From contig NW_022145603.1 of NCBI RefSeq assembly GCF_000002235.5, forward strand, positions 33,225,148 to 33,289,147: a stretch of DNA of 64,000 nt. The letters are read 5' to 3'. Below the pieces are notes generated by a model. The model worked only from the letters and a program-made list of their open reading frames with translations. It made no database searches and was not told the origin of the DNA. Positions 54,640 to 64,000 of this stretch are shown in pieces. A program made the translations under genes and the position numbers. Origin of the DNA: Strongylocentrotus purpuratus. Lineage: Eukaryota > Echinodermata > Echinoidea > Camarodonta > Strongylocentrotidae. The stretch's first letter is position 1. Every line of letters starts with the position of its first letter.

Positions 54640-55530
54640 TAATTGTCGACTACCCTAGGGGTCTTCTCTTATACAACGTCCAACAATAAATAGATTTATC
54701 AAATGAACTGCACACTTTGGAGAAGAAAAAATCTTTAATATAGGTCTAGATCTAGAAAAGTTATGACAACTTGACAAGCACACTGGACACACACAACATC
54801 TGAACATTAAATAAATGAATCCTAGGTCTAATTTGTTTGTTTTTGAATATTTTTATTAATAAGTTCCAGGTTTACGTCTAAATGAAATATGGTTTGGAGC
54901 TGTTTGATTATCCATGGTCACAAACAATTTTGGTCTAAAAGTTGACACGCACCAATGATGCAACTGAGCGAACGGATAGCACTTAGTCTTAGTAATACTA
55001 GTATAGCCAACAGAGTCGACATCTACTAAAGATATACACAAGAATTAACCCTCTTGGATTATTAAAGAAATCATACTTCATAGATTATTTTAAGGTGTAA
55101 CGTTAAATCTAGATTTAAATTCAATGGATGATTGGTGAATTATATTCACGATGACGATCAAATTTGGAATAAAACCTGATCAGAAAGTTTTATCTTGATG
55201 CAGATGAGCACCGAAATTCCCCAACGTGGGCCTGCCGGAACCCCGGGGCTCTAAAGGATGACATGAAGGCAAACCGCAGTCAAACTACTTCACGACGATG
55301 AAAATCAAAGTGCAATTTCAAGAGAAATATTTTCCTAGCCTTTTCCCCACAAATCTGTTGAGAACAGTCTCAAAATGTAAAGAAATTACAGTAGATCACG
55401 AATTACAGCTTTTTCAAATTAATGACTAAATTCTCTTAATCTACTGATATTTCAATCAATTACTCACCCATATGCATTCTCCGTGAACTAAACCTTCTCA
55501 CTTTGTGCGAGTATAGCGCGCGTCGTGCAT
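54640..55530. other. No supported gene
   Basis: A 61-codon frame on the minus strand (55041-54856) ends just before an aataaa, but has no recognisable domain. No other feature. Confidence 0.35.
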
Positions 55531-55544
55531 TGATCCCACCTCGA

Positions 55545-55655
55545 TATGAATATTTAAGAGAATCGAGACTTTCCCCGACCCTGCCTAATGAATATTCATG
55601 ATAAAACAGGAATCCGGCCTCGCCGTGGTACGAAAAAATAAGACGCGGGCGGGTC
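55545..55655 (-). repeat. Inverted copy of the 48930-49050 repeat
   Basis: Matches 48930-49050 in opposite orientation over about 110 bp. On the minus strand it lies immediately downstream of the gypsy integrase relic, where a 3' untranslated or terminal-repeat region would be. Confidence 0.75.
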
Positions 55656-55659
55656 ATGG

Positions 55660-56262
55660 GACGTCCCAGAAGAAGCGGCAGGGGTCGTCGCAGCTGCCTG
55701 GGCAGGGGGCATGACAGGTCCATTTAAGGGGGTGTGGTCCCATCTGGTTCTGTACGCGAACATGGTCACCAACTGTAAGGGGCGGAAGCCGCTTGGTGTG
55801 CTCTGACCAGCGTTCAGCACTTCTCATGTGGCGATTGCGCAGTGCATCTTCCTGAGCCCCAAAGGTCTCACGCCAAGTGCCGGACCGGTGAGGCTCGTAT
55901 CTACCGGCAGCCACCGGAATGAAGTCCCGAATAGGATGGCCGAATACGCACATGGCGGACGAGAGCTTGGTGTCCATGTCAGGCGTGTTCCTGTACTAAA
56001 GCATCGCACGTTGGAATGCGTCAATGTCAAGGACACCGCGGTAGGGCTGGTGTACGTTGCCCAGGAGAAGGCGCTTGGTGGTCTTAACACCCACTTCAGC
56101 ACGACAGTTGCTATGGGGGTATGCCACGGAGGAAAGGCGATGATGGATACCCCAGTCCTGGGGAACCGACGTGTGGCTGCTGCTGTAAATTCGGGGCCAC
56201 CATCTGAGGCCAGCTCGTCAGGGATGCCACATGTGACAAATCTTTGCGCAACATAAAACGTA
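55660..56262 (-). pseudogene. Decayed Ty3/gypsy-type integrase fragment
   Basis: Minus-strand pieces in different frames match the integrase core and C-terminal region. GIPDELASDGGPEF holds the second catalytic Asp region. Downstream come SAMCVFGHPIRDFIPV, RNRHMRSAERWSEHTKRLPP and VGDHVRVQNQMGPHPLKW. Frameshifts and stops break it, no protease, RT or RNase H is present, and the 5' part stops near 56262. It is a dead fragment of an LTR retrotransposon. Confidence 0.85.
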
Positions 56263-56646
56263 TACCATTCGGTTCAATGGTCTGAAAATCAGACTATTAC
56301 TTACTGGCTCTATAGCTCTTAAGACGATTCGACAACTAATAGTCGTTATACCCACTTATATAAAGACATTTTCAAGCCCCCCCCCCCCCCCTTTGGGGTG
56401 AAGTTCTAATATTGTATTATCTTTCAAATGCCGTTGGAATTTGACCTTTTCATTTTTTGGCCTATATAGTAGCTTTAAAGAATATCTCCGACGTGTGAAT
56501 GCGGGGTACAAGTCTTAAGATACGGAACAGAAGAGTTTTATACTTATTCACTCTACCGTGATCCACGTATACCAGACGGGGGTTTTGTACAACACCCAGG
56601 ATGCAGACGTTGGCAAATCCACACTGCATGCGTAATATAAAGCACT
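56263..56646. other. Region upstream of the UGT gene
   Basis: Should hold the UGT promoter. A C14 run is at 56376-56392. A taatataaag motif at 56632-56641 is too close to the ATG to be a normal TATA box unless the transcript starts further upstream. Confidence 0.3.
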
Positions 56647-57531
56647 ATGGCTTCCACACGATGTGTTGCACTTACTTCATTTATTTTCATACTTCTTGGA
56701 TGTTGCTCTTGTACATTTGGGTTCAATATCCTTATGTCATCTTACTATGGAATGGGAAGCCATTTCTTTGCCGGATCTAAGGTGGCAGAGAGCCTTTTGA
56801 AGAAAGGTCACAATGTTACATTTCTCATCAGTGAGGCTTTCTCACATCGAGCGGAAGACCCAGCATATTCCAATTTTTCATTCCAGATCTTCAAGCACTC
56901 GGTGCCCAAAGAAGAAATCGTTGACGTATTCAGCAATCTCATTGGCCAACATGCATTCGAAAGCTCACAGGTGCAGCTTAAGACTGGGCTTAAAATAGTG
57001 GAGCATAATATAAACGACTGTTTATCTATACTCAGAGACAAGGCCTTTATGGGAAACATAGAGGGGATCGATGGGATAGTTGTGGATACAGCGTGGAATT
57101 GTGGATATTTCATCAGAGATTTCTTGGAAATGAAGACAAACAAAAGTAGGAAAGTTCCACTTGTAGCTATGACCCCGGCAGCCAATCTGATTGGTTCGAT
57201 ATTAGAGGATATATCATCGACATTGAACCGCGCCTACCAGCCCGAGTTCGGTACTGGATATACCAATAGAATGACATTTCTTCAGAGAACAATGAATGTG
57301 CTAGAGCATTGGAAGTGGCGATTCGTGTCTAAAACCGTAAGCAGCTGGTTCTGCGAGATACAGAAAGAAACGGGTCAAAACTGCCACGATTTCGATGTGC
57401 TAGAAATGTACGCAAAGGCCGATATCTTTTTGTTTAATACCCACTTTGCTGTAGACTTCCCCCGCGCTCTCACACCAAACGTTGTACTAGTAGGTGGATT
57501 AACCTGCCGACCAGCTTCCCCTCTCACCCAG
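56647..57531 (+). CDS. UGT coding exon 1 (signal peptide and acceptor-binding half)
   Basis: 885 nt, ATG to CCCAG|GTACGTG, ending GGLTCRPASPLTQ. Large first exons carrying the whole N-terminal domain are typical of this family. Confidence 0.92.
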
Positions 57532-59789
57532 GTACGTGGGGAATGATCACAATGATGACGATGATGATGATGAATTAATAGGGACTTTTAGATTTGCACG
57601 TTGACAGCTTTGACTGCAACGTATGACGTCATTTTAAGGCACTGCGCATGCGTCTCGTCGTCTCAGTCGGCGATCGAGAATGCATCAACCTTGATTTTCC
57701 TAAATCTAGTACGGTACTAGTATATGCCGCGTGCGCATAAAATATACAGTTCCTCAGGTAGACAAAGGAACATCCCTTCCCTGCTATTATGTCAAAATGT
57801 GTAGAACAGGTGTCACATGCATATTCACCTGTTCTACACATTTTTACACAATAGCAGTGAAGGGATGTTCTACCACAGCAATAGGCCATTTTCGTAATGA
57901 AACCAAATTGAATGCATAGGTCTTTGTGAAGTGCCTCAATACAAACTATTTCATTCACCTGATAAGAATAATAGTATTTCAATAGACAGAATGCAACTGC
58001 ATACATTAGTTGTTGCCAGGTTGGACAAACATTATGGCTTGACCTATACCTAGCAACACTTAACATAATTATGCAGTCGCATTCTGACTATTGAAATACT
58101 ATTATTTCTATCAGGTGAATGAAATCAAGTGCATTACATTTGGTTACATTACGAAAATGGCCTATTGTTGAGGGTAGAATGAGGAACTGTATATTTTGTC
58201 CGTGATGTTCATAGTGTTACTTCCTTCATGCATGTATATCGTTGAGTGCAATCTAAAAGATTTCTAATTGTAGTCAACATGGGAAGTTTAGCACTTTGAC
58301 ACGCATGATCAGTCGGCGTTCGTCGTGTTCTCGTCCACTCAATCTAAAAGTCCCTATTGTATAATGGTGGTGGACTGGTGGTGATGAAGATGATGGTAGT
58401 TATGAGCATGGTGATGATAGTGAGATACTTAACCATGATTTTAATTAAAGAGCAAAAGAACACATATTTCTTACGTGATTTTCGACTCCAAATCAATGGT
58501 ATGCATCAAAAAAGCAATAAGGATTGAAATAGAAGACTAAATACTTAAGAATATAAAAGCTTGTATAAACAGGAACGTAAGTAATATTAATTGTACATCT
58601 TATTTAAATAGAAATTTTCCTCATACTGCATATTTTTTAACCCTCACTGAAAAAGAAATAATTAATAATGCTCTGTCTTTCAAGAATAGTAAAGCTCCTG
58701 GTTTTGAATCCATTGATTGTTCTGTAGTGACAAAGGTTATTCATGTCATGATATCTAAACGGTTGTGCAATATTTTCAACTCATGTATTGAGCAAGGTGT
58801 TGTACCTGTTGACCTGAAAATTGCCAAAATTATTCCCATACATAAAAAGGGACCAAAAGATATATTCTCAAATTACAGACCCATTTCATTACTTCCACTC
58901 TTCTCTAAAGTCTCTGAAAAAATGCATCTATACCAGACTACACGGTTTTCTCGATAAACATAGTATACTTTATAAAAAGCAGTTTGGATTTAGGGCCAGG
59001 TATTCAACTGAGCATACTCTTTTAGATTTGTCAATACAAGTATCAAAGGCAATTGAAAACAGAGAAATCATTGTTGGTATATTTTTAGACTTTAAGAAAA
59101 CTTTTGATTCAATTAACCATGATATTCTCCTTTCATAACTTTATTATTATGGAATTCGTGGTGTTACTCTTAAATTATTTCGCAGTTATCTAAATGATCG
59201 CAAACAATTCACTGTTTTCAATTCTAAAAATTCAAGTTTACAATCAGTTTCCTGTGGTATTCCGCAATGGTCAATTATAGACCCCTACTCTTTGTAATTT
59301 ATATAAATGATTTACATTCAGTCTCTCCCATTTTGAATTTTATACTTTTCGCGGACGATACAAATATATTTTATAAGCACAAAGATGTTGAATGCCTGAT
59401 CAAAAATCTAAAAATGAGCTTCTAAAAGTTAGTGAGTGGATTAAAGCAAATAAACTGCAACTTAACTATGAAAAAACCAATGTTATGTTATTTAACTTCC
59501 CAAAGACGTGTGCTAGTGAGGTAAAAAATATATATGAATGGACATCTGATTGAACATACGAATTCAACCAAGTTCTTGTAGGCTTTAATATTGATAAAGA
59601 TCTTAAGTGGAAAACACACGTCTATTGAAGTTCTACGTAAATATTGTTTGCCTTTGCATGTTTTTATGAAAGTGGTGAATAAATTCAATTCAATTCAATT
59701 CAATTCAAATCGGTTATAATTTCGGGGCTAATATCAGTGGAGGCACAATCAGAGGGTAAATCGGTTTTCTACAGATACAACAAAATAAT

Positions 59790-59826
<37 letters not shown>

Positions 59827-62800
59827 CCTTTATGCCAGATTTGGGTTTTACCGGGGGCGCTTCCCCATGCCCCTTGGACCAACCACTGAGTGCATGTGTT
59901 GAAAGTGCCAAATATTTTTCATACCTAACGGCCCGAATTCACAAAGCAAGGTTTGAGCTCAGACCAAGGTTTGAGGTCAAACCTCCTTTTGTTTCGCCAA
60001 ACCTCCTTTTGTTATTTACAAACCAGGTTTGTAAATAACAAAAGGAGGTTTGGCGAAACAAAAGGAGGTTTGAGCTCAAACCTTGGTCTGAGCTCAAACC
60101 TTGCTTTGTGAATTCGGGCCAGTATGTGCAGCTCAAAACTAAAAACGGAATCAGAACCAAGCATCCACCCCCCCCCCGCCAAAAAAAAGAAAAGAAAAGA
60201 AAGATGTCTCAGTATTGATTAATTTCTTTTCGTTGTCTATATAGGAGTTAGAAGACTTTGTTCAGAGTTCTGGAGATCATGGCGTTATCATCTTCACCCT
60301 CGGTACCTACTCGACGTCCATCACGACGATCAGACCCGAATTAGTGACGATGTTTGCCGAAGTTTTCCGAAGATTGCCGCAGAAGGTCATCTGGCAGCTC
60401 AAAGAACTGCCTGAATGGGAGCTACCCTCTAACGTGAAGGCTATGCCCTGGCTACCTCAAAACGATCTTCTCGGTATGCAGTCTATCACAAACTTATTAT
60501 TATCTTTAATAATTTCTTATAATAATAAACATAGCATCCCCTACATTAAGGCCACACTGTCCTACTTGTAGGTACTTGCTCCCTCTATATAGAAAACCTA
60601 ATCGGCAACCATTGGTCCATATAAACCAAAAAGTATATTTTGAGGTGTGAAATTAAAGCAGAAAATAAGTGAAGATAGCCACTCTCCTACATTATCCTAA
60701 ATAATTTTTACTAAAATGGCAGTTACAAAGCCCAAGCAGACGACATCCCATAAAGAATGAACATAATTGCAAAGATATTATTTCTCCAATAGGCCATCTT
60801 CGTAATGTAACCAAAATTAATGCATAAGTCTTTGTGAAGTGCCTCAATACAAATAATTTCATTCACCTGATAAGAATAATAGTATTTCAATAGTCAGAAT
60901 GCAAACTGCATATATTAAGTGTTGCAAGGTAGGTCAAGCCATAATGTTTGTCCAACCTGGCAACAACTAATGTATGCATTTCGGATTCTGTCTATTGAAA
61001 TACTATTATTCTTATCAGGTGAATGAAATAATTTGTATTGAGGCACTTCATAAAGACTTATGCATTAAATTTGGTTACATTACGAAAATGGTCTATTATA
61101 ATGAGTTTAGTGTATATAAATGTGATGGCATTACAAACCATTCAAAAGGGGATATGAAACCGATTCTGATAAATAAAATCTTTTGTTTGTAAATACACAG
61201 GATAGGGGTTAATTAACAATCAAATAAGCCAGACTTTCAAATTGAAAACCCCCGGAATGATATTAAGGACGGCATTTGTTCCCTCTTGAAACGCCGAACA
61301 TACCGCGGTGTGTGCAGCTGAATATACAATGGCGTCTTATTTTGTTTACAAGCGACAGATTCTTTTATTTTTGTATCGCTGCATTTGTCATCAAAATAAA
61401 ACCATGCGCGGGGTTGAGAGTGAGGCAATAGATAATACATTTAGCCTGACAGCAGTGAAGAAAGAGAAAGAACTCAAGAGAAGATGAAAAAGGCACTGAA
61501 AATGTGTGAGATGTCATGGGACATCGTCTGCTTGTGCAAATCATGTCCATACTGTGATCTCACACATCCCAGTAGCGTTCGGAGAGCTCTTCATGTGCTA
61601 TGCCGGGGCTGTATTTAAGCGTTTTGTAATTTATAATAATCATTACTTCGAATGTTTCCAAGCATTGAATTTTGATAACCTTGTTGAATCAAAGATTCAA
61701 CTGTCCAATAATGAAAATGAAGTTAGTTTTTAGAATCAATGAATATCTACTTTAAAAGAATTCAAAGATAGCCGTTCCCTTTTGTATACAGTGCGTCCCA
61801 GAGAAAACGAAACCGAGAATTATCGATGTTTTATCATAACTTCATCACAATGATAATTAATAAACGACACATGTTTGTAAATCTTAGATCCTCCTCTTTC
61901 ATTTGATGCAACTTATTCGATACATGTCTTACGCATGAGTGATCAAAATCAATTTGAAGAGAAGAAACCAAAAAATCATTTGGCGGACGGTATCTGAATT
62001 TCACAGGGAAAATCACATTTCTAGAAAGTTCAGTTTATGCCCTTTCAAATGACACCTCAATCAGGAAAAATGAGGTAGGAATAACAAAGTTCTGTTTGTT
62101 TAAAGTAGTGCTTGCATTTCTATAATTTGATTAAACTAATTCGTTTTCACCGGCTGCCTGCTGTAGCAACAAACTGAATTGACAAAAGACTTAACTCCTG
62201 TTCGTTGAAGAGCAGCCATAGACCAAATAAGTCATGCATGGCTGGGGGTTTCCTGATGTCACTGCGGGGATGGAGTTACTCGTCAAAAATCATTAAAAGT
62301 TGCAATGGGATTATGCGCATGCGTGCCGTAGGGCTGCTCTGATTCATTATTCTACCCCCCCCCCACACACACACACACCCACACACAAACATACCCCTAC
62401 ACACATTGAAATCAAAGAATGTTCATATTCATGAGCAGTTATTATTAGCAAATATGTAGAACTGCGTGTATTCCTTTTAATTTTCGTATCACTCTATCAG
62501 TCTATCACCTATGATTTTGATTTCATGATATACATACCGTTTACTGCATTTCAGGCTTGATCGGTGTTATGACTCAGTATTTATCATCTTACATAACCCT
62601 CTCCTCCAGGTCATCCCAAGACCCGAATGTTGATGTACCAAGGAGGTAATAATGGTTTCCAGGAGGCCAGCTATCACGGTGTACCCATCGTAGTCATTCC
62701 TCTTCACAGCGACCAACCCGATGTCGCAGCCAGGATCGAGGTGAGAGGTATGGGCAAGAGACTCGATAAAATGTCCCTGAGTGCTGATGTCATCTACGAA

Positions 62801-62829
62801 ACCATTGAAGAGGTCATAGGCAATCCAAG
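56647..62829 (+). CDS. UDP-glucuronosyltransferase (UGT/GT1), partial: last exon outside the window
   Basis: GT1 enzymes move a sugar from a UDP-sugar to small hydrophobic acceptors in the ER lumen. The exons are 56647-57531, 60245-60473 and 62610-62829 (phases 0, 1, then split after two bases), giving about 445 of an expected 520-530 residues. There is an N-terminal signal peptide (hydrophobic residues 7-25). The putative catalytic His39 is in YGMGSHFFAG and the partner Asp147 in VVDTAWNCG. Exon 2 gives LEDFVQSSGDHGVIIFTLG and WLPQNDLLG. Exon 3 carries the UDP-sugar signature with YHGVP and the sugar-contacting pair Asp406-Gln407 (HSDQPD). The usual HGG at the start of the signature is QGG (Gln382). 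The missing exon should encode the C-terminal membrane helix and cytosolic tail. The exact sugar donor and acceptor cannot be read from sequence. Confidence 0.92.
57745..58215. mobile_element. Middle foldback of the nested set
   Basis: Same family as 34565-34826 (atacagttcctc ... gaggaactgtat, gaacatcccttc, tgctattat). The left terminus is shortened; the right terminus tgatgttcata is present. A third element is inserted at its centre-right, next to ccacagcaa. Confidence 0.75.
57882..58164. mobile_element. Innermost foldback of the nested set (TAGGCCATTTTCG ends)
   Basis: Starts taggccattttcgtaatg and ends with the inverted cattacgaaaatggccta. The outermost bases read TA on both sides, as for mariner-like elements. 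Another copy is at 60790-61095. Confidence 0.85.
58560..59710 (+). pseudogene. L2/CR1-like reverse-transcriptase relic in UGT intron 1
   Basis: Frames separated by stops and frameshifts give SKAPGFESIDCSVV, IAKIIPIHKKG, NYRPISLLPLFSKVSEK, FLDFKKTFDSINHDIL and FADDTNIFY, the ordered motifs of a non-LTR reverse transcriptase. The endonuclease part is absent (5' truncated). The 3' end is (AATTC)n at about 59686-59708, the element's own microsatellite tail. Confidence 0.85.
59786..59824. repeat. (TA)n microsatellite
   Basis: About 18 TA units. Confidence 0.95.
59930..60120. mobile_element. 191-bp near-perfect palindrome with GGCCCGAATTC ends
   Basis: Two arms of about 95 bp meet without a spacer at caaaccaggtttg. 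I find a single mismatch (gaggtc versus gagctc). The arms contain repeated ggtttgagctc and ccaaacctccttttgtt blocks. It lies 124 bp before the UGT exon 2 acceptor. Confidence 0.9.
60245..60473 (+). CDS. UGT coding exon 2
   Basis: 229 nt from gtctatatag to CTCG|GTATGC. Encodes ELEDFVQSSGDHGVI through LPQKVIWQLK to WLPQNDLLG. Confidence 0.93.
60546..60620 (+). mobile_element. TTAA MITE family 1, left end fragment
   Basis: TTAA-aggccacactgtcctac and the first 70 bp of the family; the rest is missing. Confidence 0.7.
60790..61095. mobile_element. Foldback element, TAGGCCAT family, free copy
   Basis: 306 bp, same arms as 57882-58164 (tgaagtgcctcaatacaaa, cacctgataagaataatagt). TA at both edges. 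Confidence 0.85.
61100..62609. other. UGT intron 2, right part
   Basis: No exon could be supported. Contains C10(ACAC)n at about 62356-62390. Confidence 0.4.
62610..62829 (+). CDS. UGT coding exon 3 (UDP-sugar signature)
   Basis: 220 nt from cctctcctccag to CCAAG|GTATTG. Encodes HPKTRMLMYQGGNNGFQEA, YHGVPIVVIPLHSDQPD and ends EEVIGNPR. The family's His in HGG is replaced by Gln. Confidence 0.93.
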
Positions 62830-63121
62830 GTATTGTTAACTTTAAAAATAGCATATAGTCTAGATGATAATATTTGTATATGAGATGAAATCTTATTTCA
62901 TAGAATTAGTATTGCTATATATTTTTTAACAAAAAGGGTATGGTACAAGTGTGGAAGACATGTGTGAAATAAAATTTGTTTAAATGAAAAGAAAATAGTC
63001 TTGCGTGCATATACAAAGTAATTTATAACAAACCACTGGGCGTTCATTCGAATCGCCTCCCCCCATCCCTGGCAACGACGCATTTGGCTACTTTTGAAAA
63101 CAGATATAGCCTACATGCTTA

Positions 63122-63491
63122 TTAAAGGTAAAGACCAGTTATGGTCATGCGATTGCATTGTGAAAGAAACGTTGTGGAATCGATGAGAAAAGGTTGATCA
63201 TCTAGCATCTAGCATCTGCAAGGTTCTGGAATCATCAAAATGATAAGAAATTTGGCCCATTCTTCGTAAAGTTACAAGCACTATACACAGAAAGATGTTT
63301 ATGGGACTACCCTATATTTCTCACAGACCATGAGAGAAACAAATTTACCAAATATATTAGTAGGCGGTTTCCCGGCAAATTTTGTATCATCATGACATAG
63401 TCAAAACATATTCTTTCACATGATTGGTAATGAGAGCTTCCATTTCATTTTTTGAAATTGGGGCGTTTCCAATACTGGTCTCTACCTTTAA
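63122..63491 (+). mobile_element. TTAA-ended MITE, family 2
   Basis: TTAA-aggtaaagaccagttatgg ... atactggtctctacct-TTAA, 370 bp, inverted ends of about 17 bp with mismatches. The cleanest family 2 copy. Confidence 0.85.
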
Positions 63492-64000
63492 ACTCACAGG
63501 AACAGAGGCACAGGAAGAGACGGACAAAGACAGACAGACAAAGAACGGGGAAGGGGAGAAAAGGGAATCTATTGCTTTCACTTTGCTCTTATTTTCTGTC
63601 AAAAATCAAAAATCCTTGACAAGAGATCCCCTCCCTCGATAATCCACTCCATAGCTTCATCTTCTTATAGCTGTTTTATAATCTGTGGCTTTCGGACAAA
63701 ACGGAGTCTTCAAGGTCCTTGCACTAATGCTTTCGAGGCTTATTCCTCTATACACATTCAGCCCCTGCAGTTTCATACGATACGAGGCCCACGCGGGAGG
63801 GGGGGGGGGGGGGGGGGGGTGTTACCTGGTTTGGAGTGGGGAATGCGTTCCCTGATGCGTTCCATGAGATGAATCATTTACCATTCAGGTACCCGTCACT
63901 TCCTGAAATGCGCTATAAAAGAACGAACTATTATTATTATTATTATCATACGGGCAAAGTCGTTAGCATCCTTAAAGAATACGCGTATGGCTCAATTTGA
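63492..64000 (+). other. UGT intron 3, with a SINE-like tail
   Basis: A G22 or so run at about 63798-63820, then about 63830-63950 resembling the 3' part of the 35690-35945 SINE (aatgcgctataaaagaacga and (ATT)n). The last UGT exon is not reached. Confidence 0.45.

Larger units (their letters stand above)
57579..58356. mobile_element. Outer foldback (TAGGGACTTTTAGATT ends) of a nested set in UGT intron 1
   Basis: Starts tagggacttttagattt and ends with the reverse complement of tagggacttttagattg. The same ends bound the 135-bp element at 19354-19488. Here about 640 bp of other elements sit between the two arms. Confidence 0.8.

Noticed and set aside
54856..55041. 61-codon frame followed by aataaa on the minus strand
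   Set aside because: Could be a terminal exon, but no family match and no convincing upstream partner.
55828..56256. 142-codon plus-strand frame
   Set aside because: It is the antisense of the gypsy integrase relic, which explains the open frame.
1..64000. Bacterial or viral origin, or an operon-type system
   Set aside because: Spliced metazoan genes, SINEs, LINEs and MITEs throughout; no prokaryotic gene order, ribosome binding sites or viral genes.

Overview
This is a piece of an animal nuclear genome, AT-rich and crowded with small repeats. The genes are split by introns of 0.2 to 10 kb with GT-AG boundaries, and no bacterial gene organisation is visible. The gene families (LIN7, TRAF6, an invertebrate-type UGT) together with L2/CR1-like retroposons ending in (ATT)n, TTAA-ended MITEs and G-run transposon ends suggest a marine invertebrate. 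An echinoderm such as a sea urchin is my best guess, but the species is inferred and not shown.

Three conserved protein genes can be assembled exon by exon. (1) LIN7, minus strand, 12648 to 3023: five coding exons give a complete 198-residue L27+PDZ scaffold protein. (2) TRAF6, minus strand, 39816 to 22187: six coding exons give a complete 631-residue RING / TRAF zinc finger / coiled coil / MATH ubiquitin ligase. (3) A UDP-glucuronosyltransferase, plus strand, from 56647 off the right edge: three of its coding exons are present and the C-terminal membrane-anchor exon is missing. One further unassigned exon-like stretch is on the minus strand at 52331-52474. The genes act in different processes (cell polarity and synapse scaffolding, innate immune signalling, detoxification) and I see no sign that they are co-regulated.

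Between LIN7 and TRAF6 lies a non-LTR retrotransposon with one uninterrupted 1232-codon ORF (13253-16951, plus). The rest is mostly mobile DNA. It includes several TTAA-ended MITE families, foldback elements with GGCCCG or TAGGGAC ends, mariner/pogo-like hairpins, tRNA-derived SINEs, LINE relics and a decayed Ty3/gypsy integrase (55660-56262, minus). The stretch from 42.3 to 54.6 kb is an island of G-run-ended transposons and satellites. In it a 3.3 kb element (44352-47678) with a perfect 8-bp target duplication carries a second element and a 13-copy 110-bp satellite.

The most unusual observations are these. Both edges of one LIN7 intron have been tandemly duplicated: the exon 3 donor is present three times and the exon 4 acceptor four times. 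A 45-bp tandem repeat keeps an open frame inside a LINE tail. A 191-bp palindrome with one visible mismatch and three foldbacks nested in one another all sit in the first UGT intron. Coordinates were counted by hand from the printed sequence; repeat boundaries may be off by a few bases.
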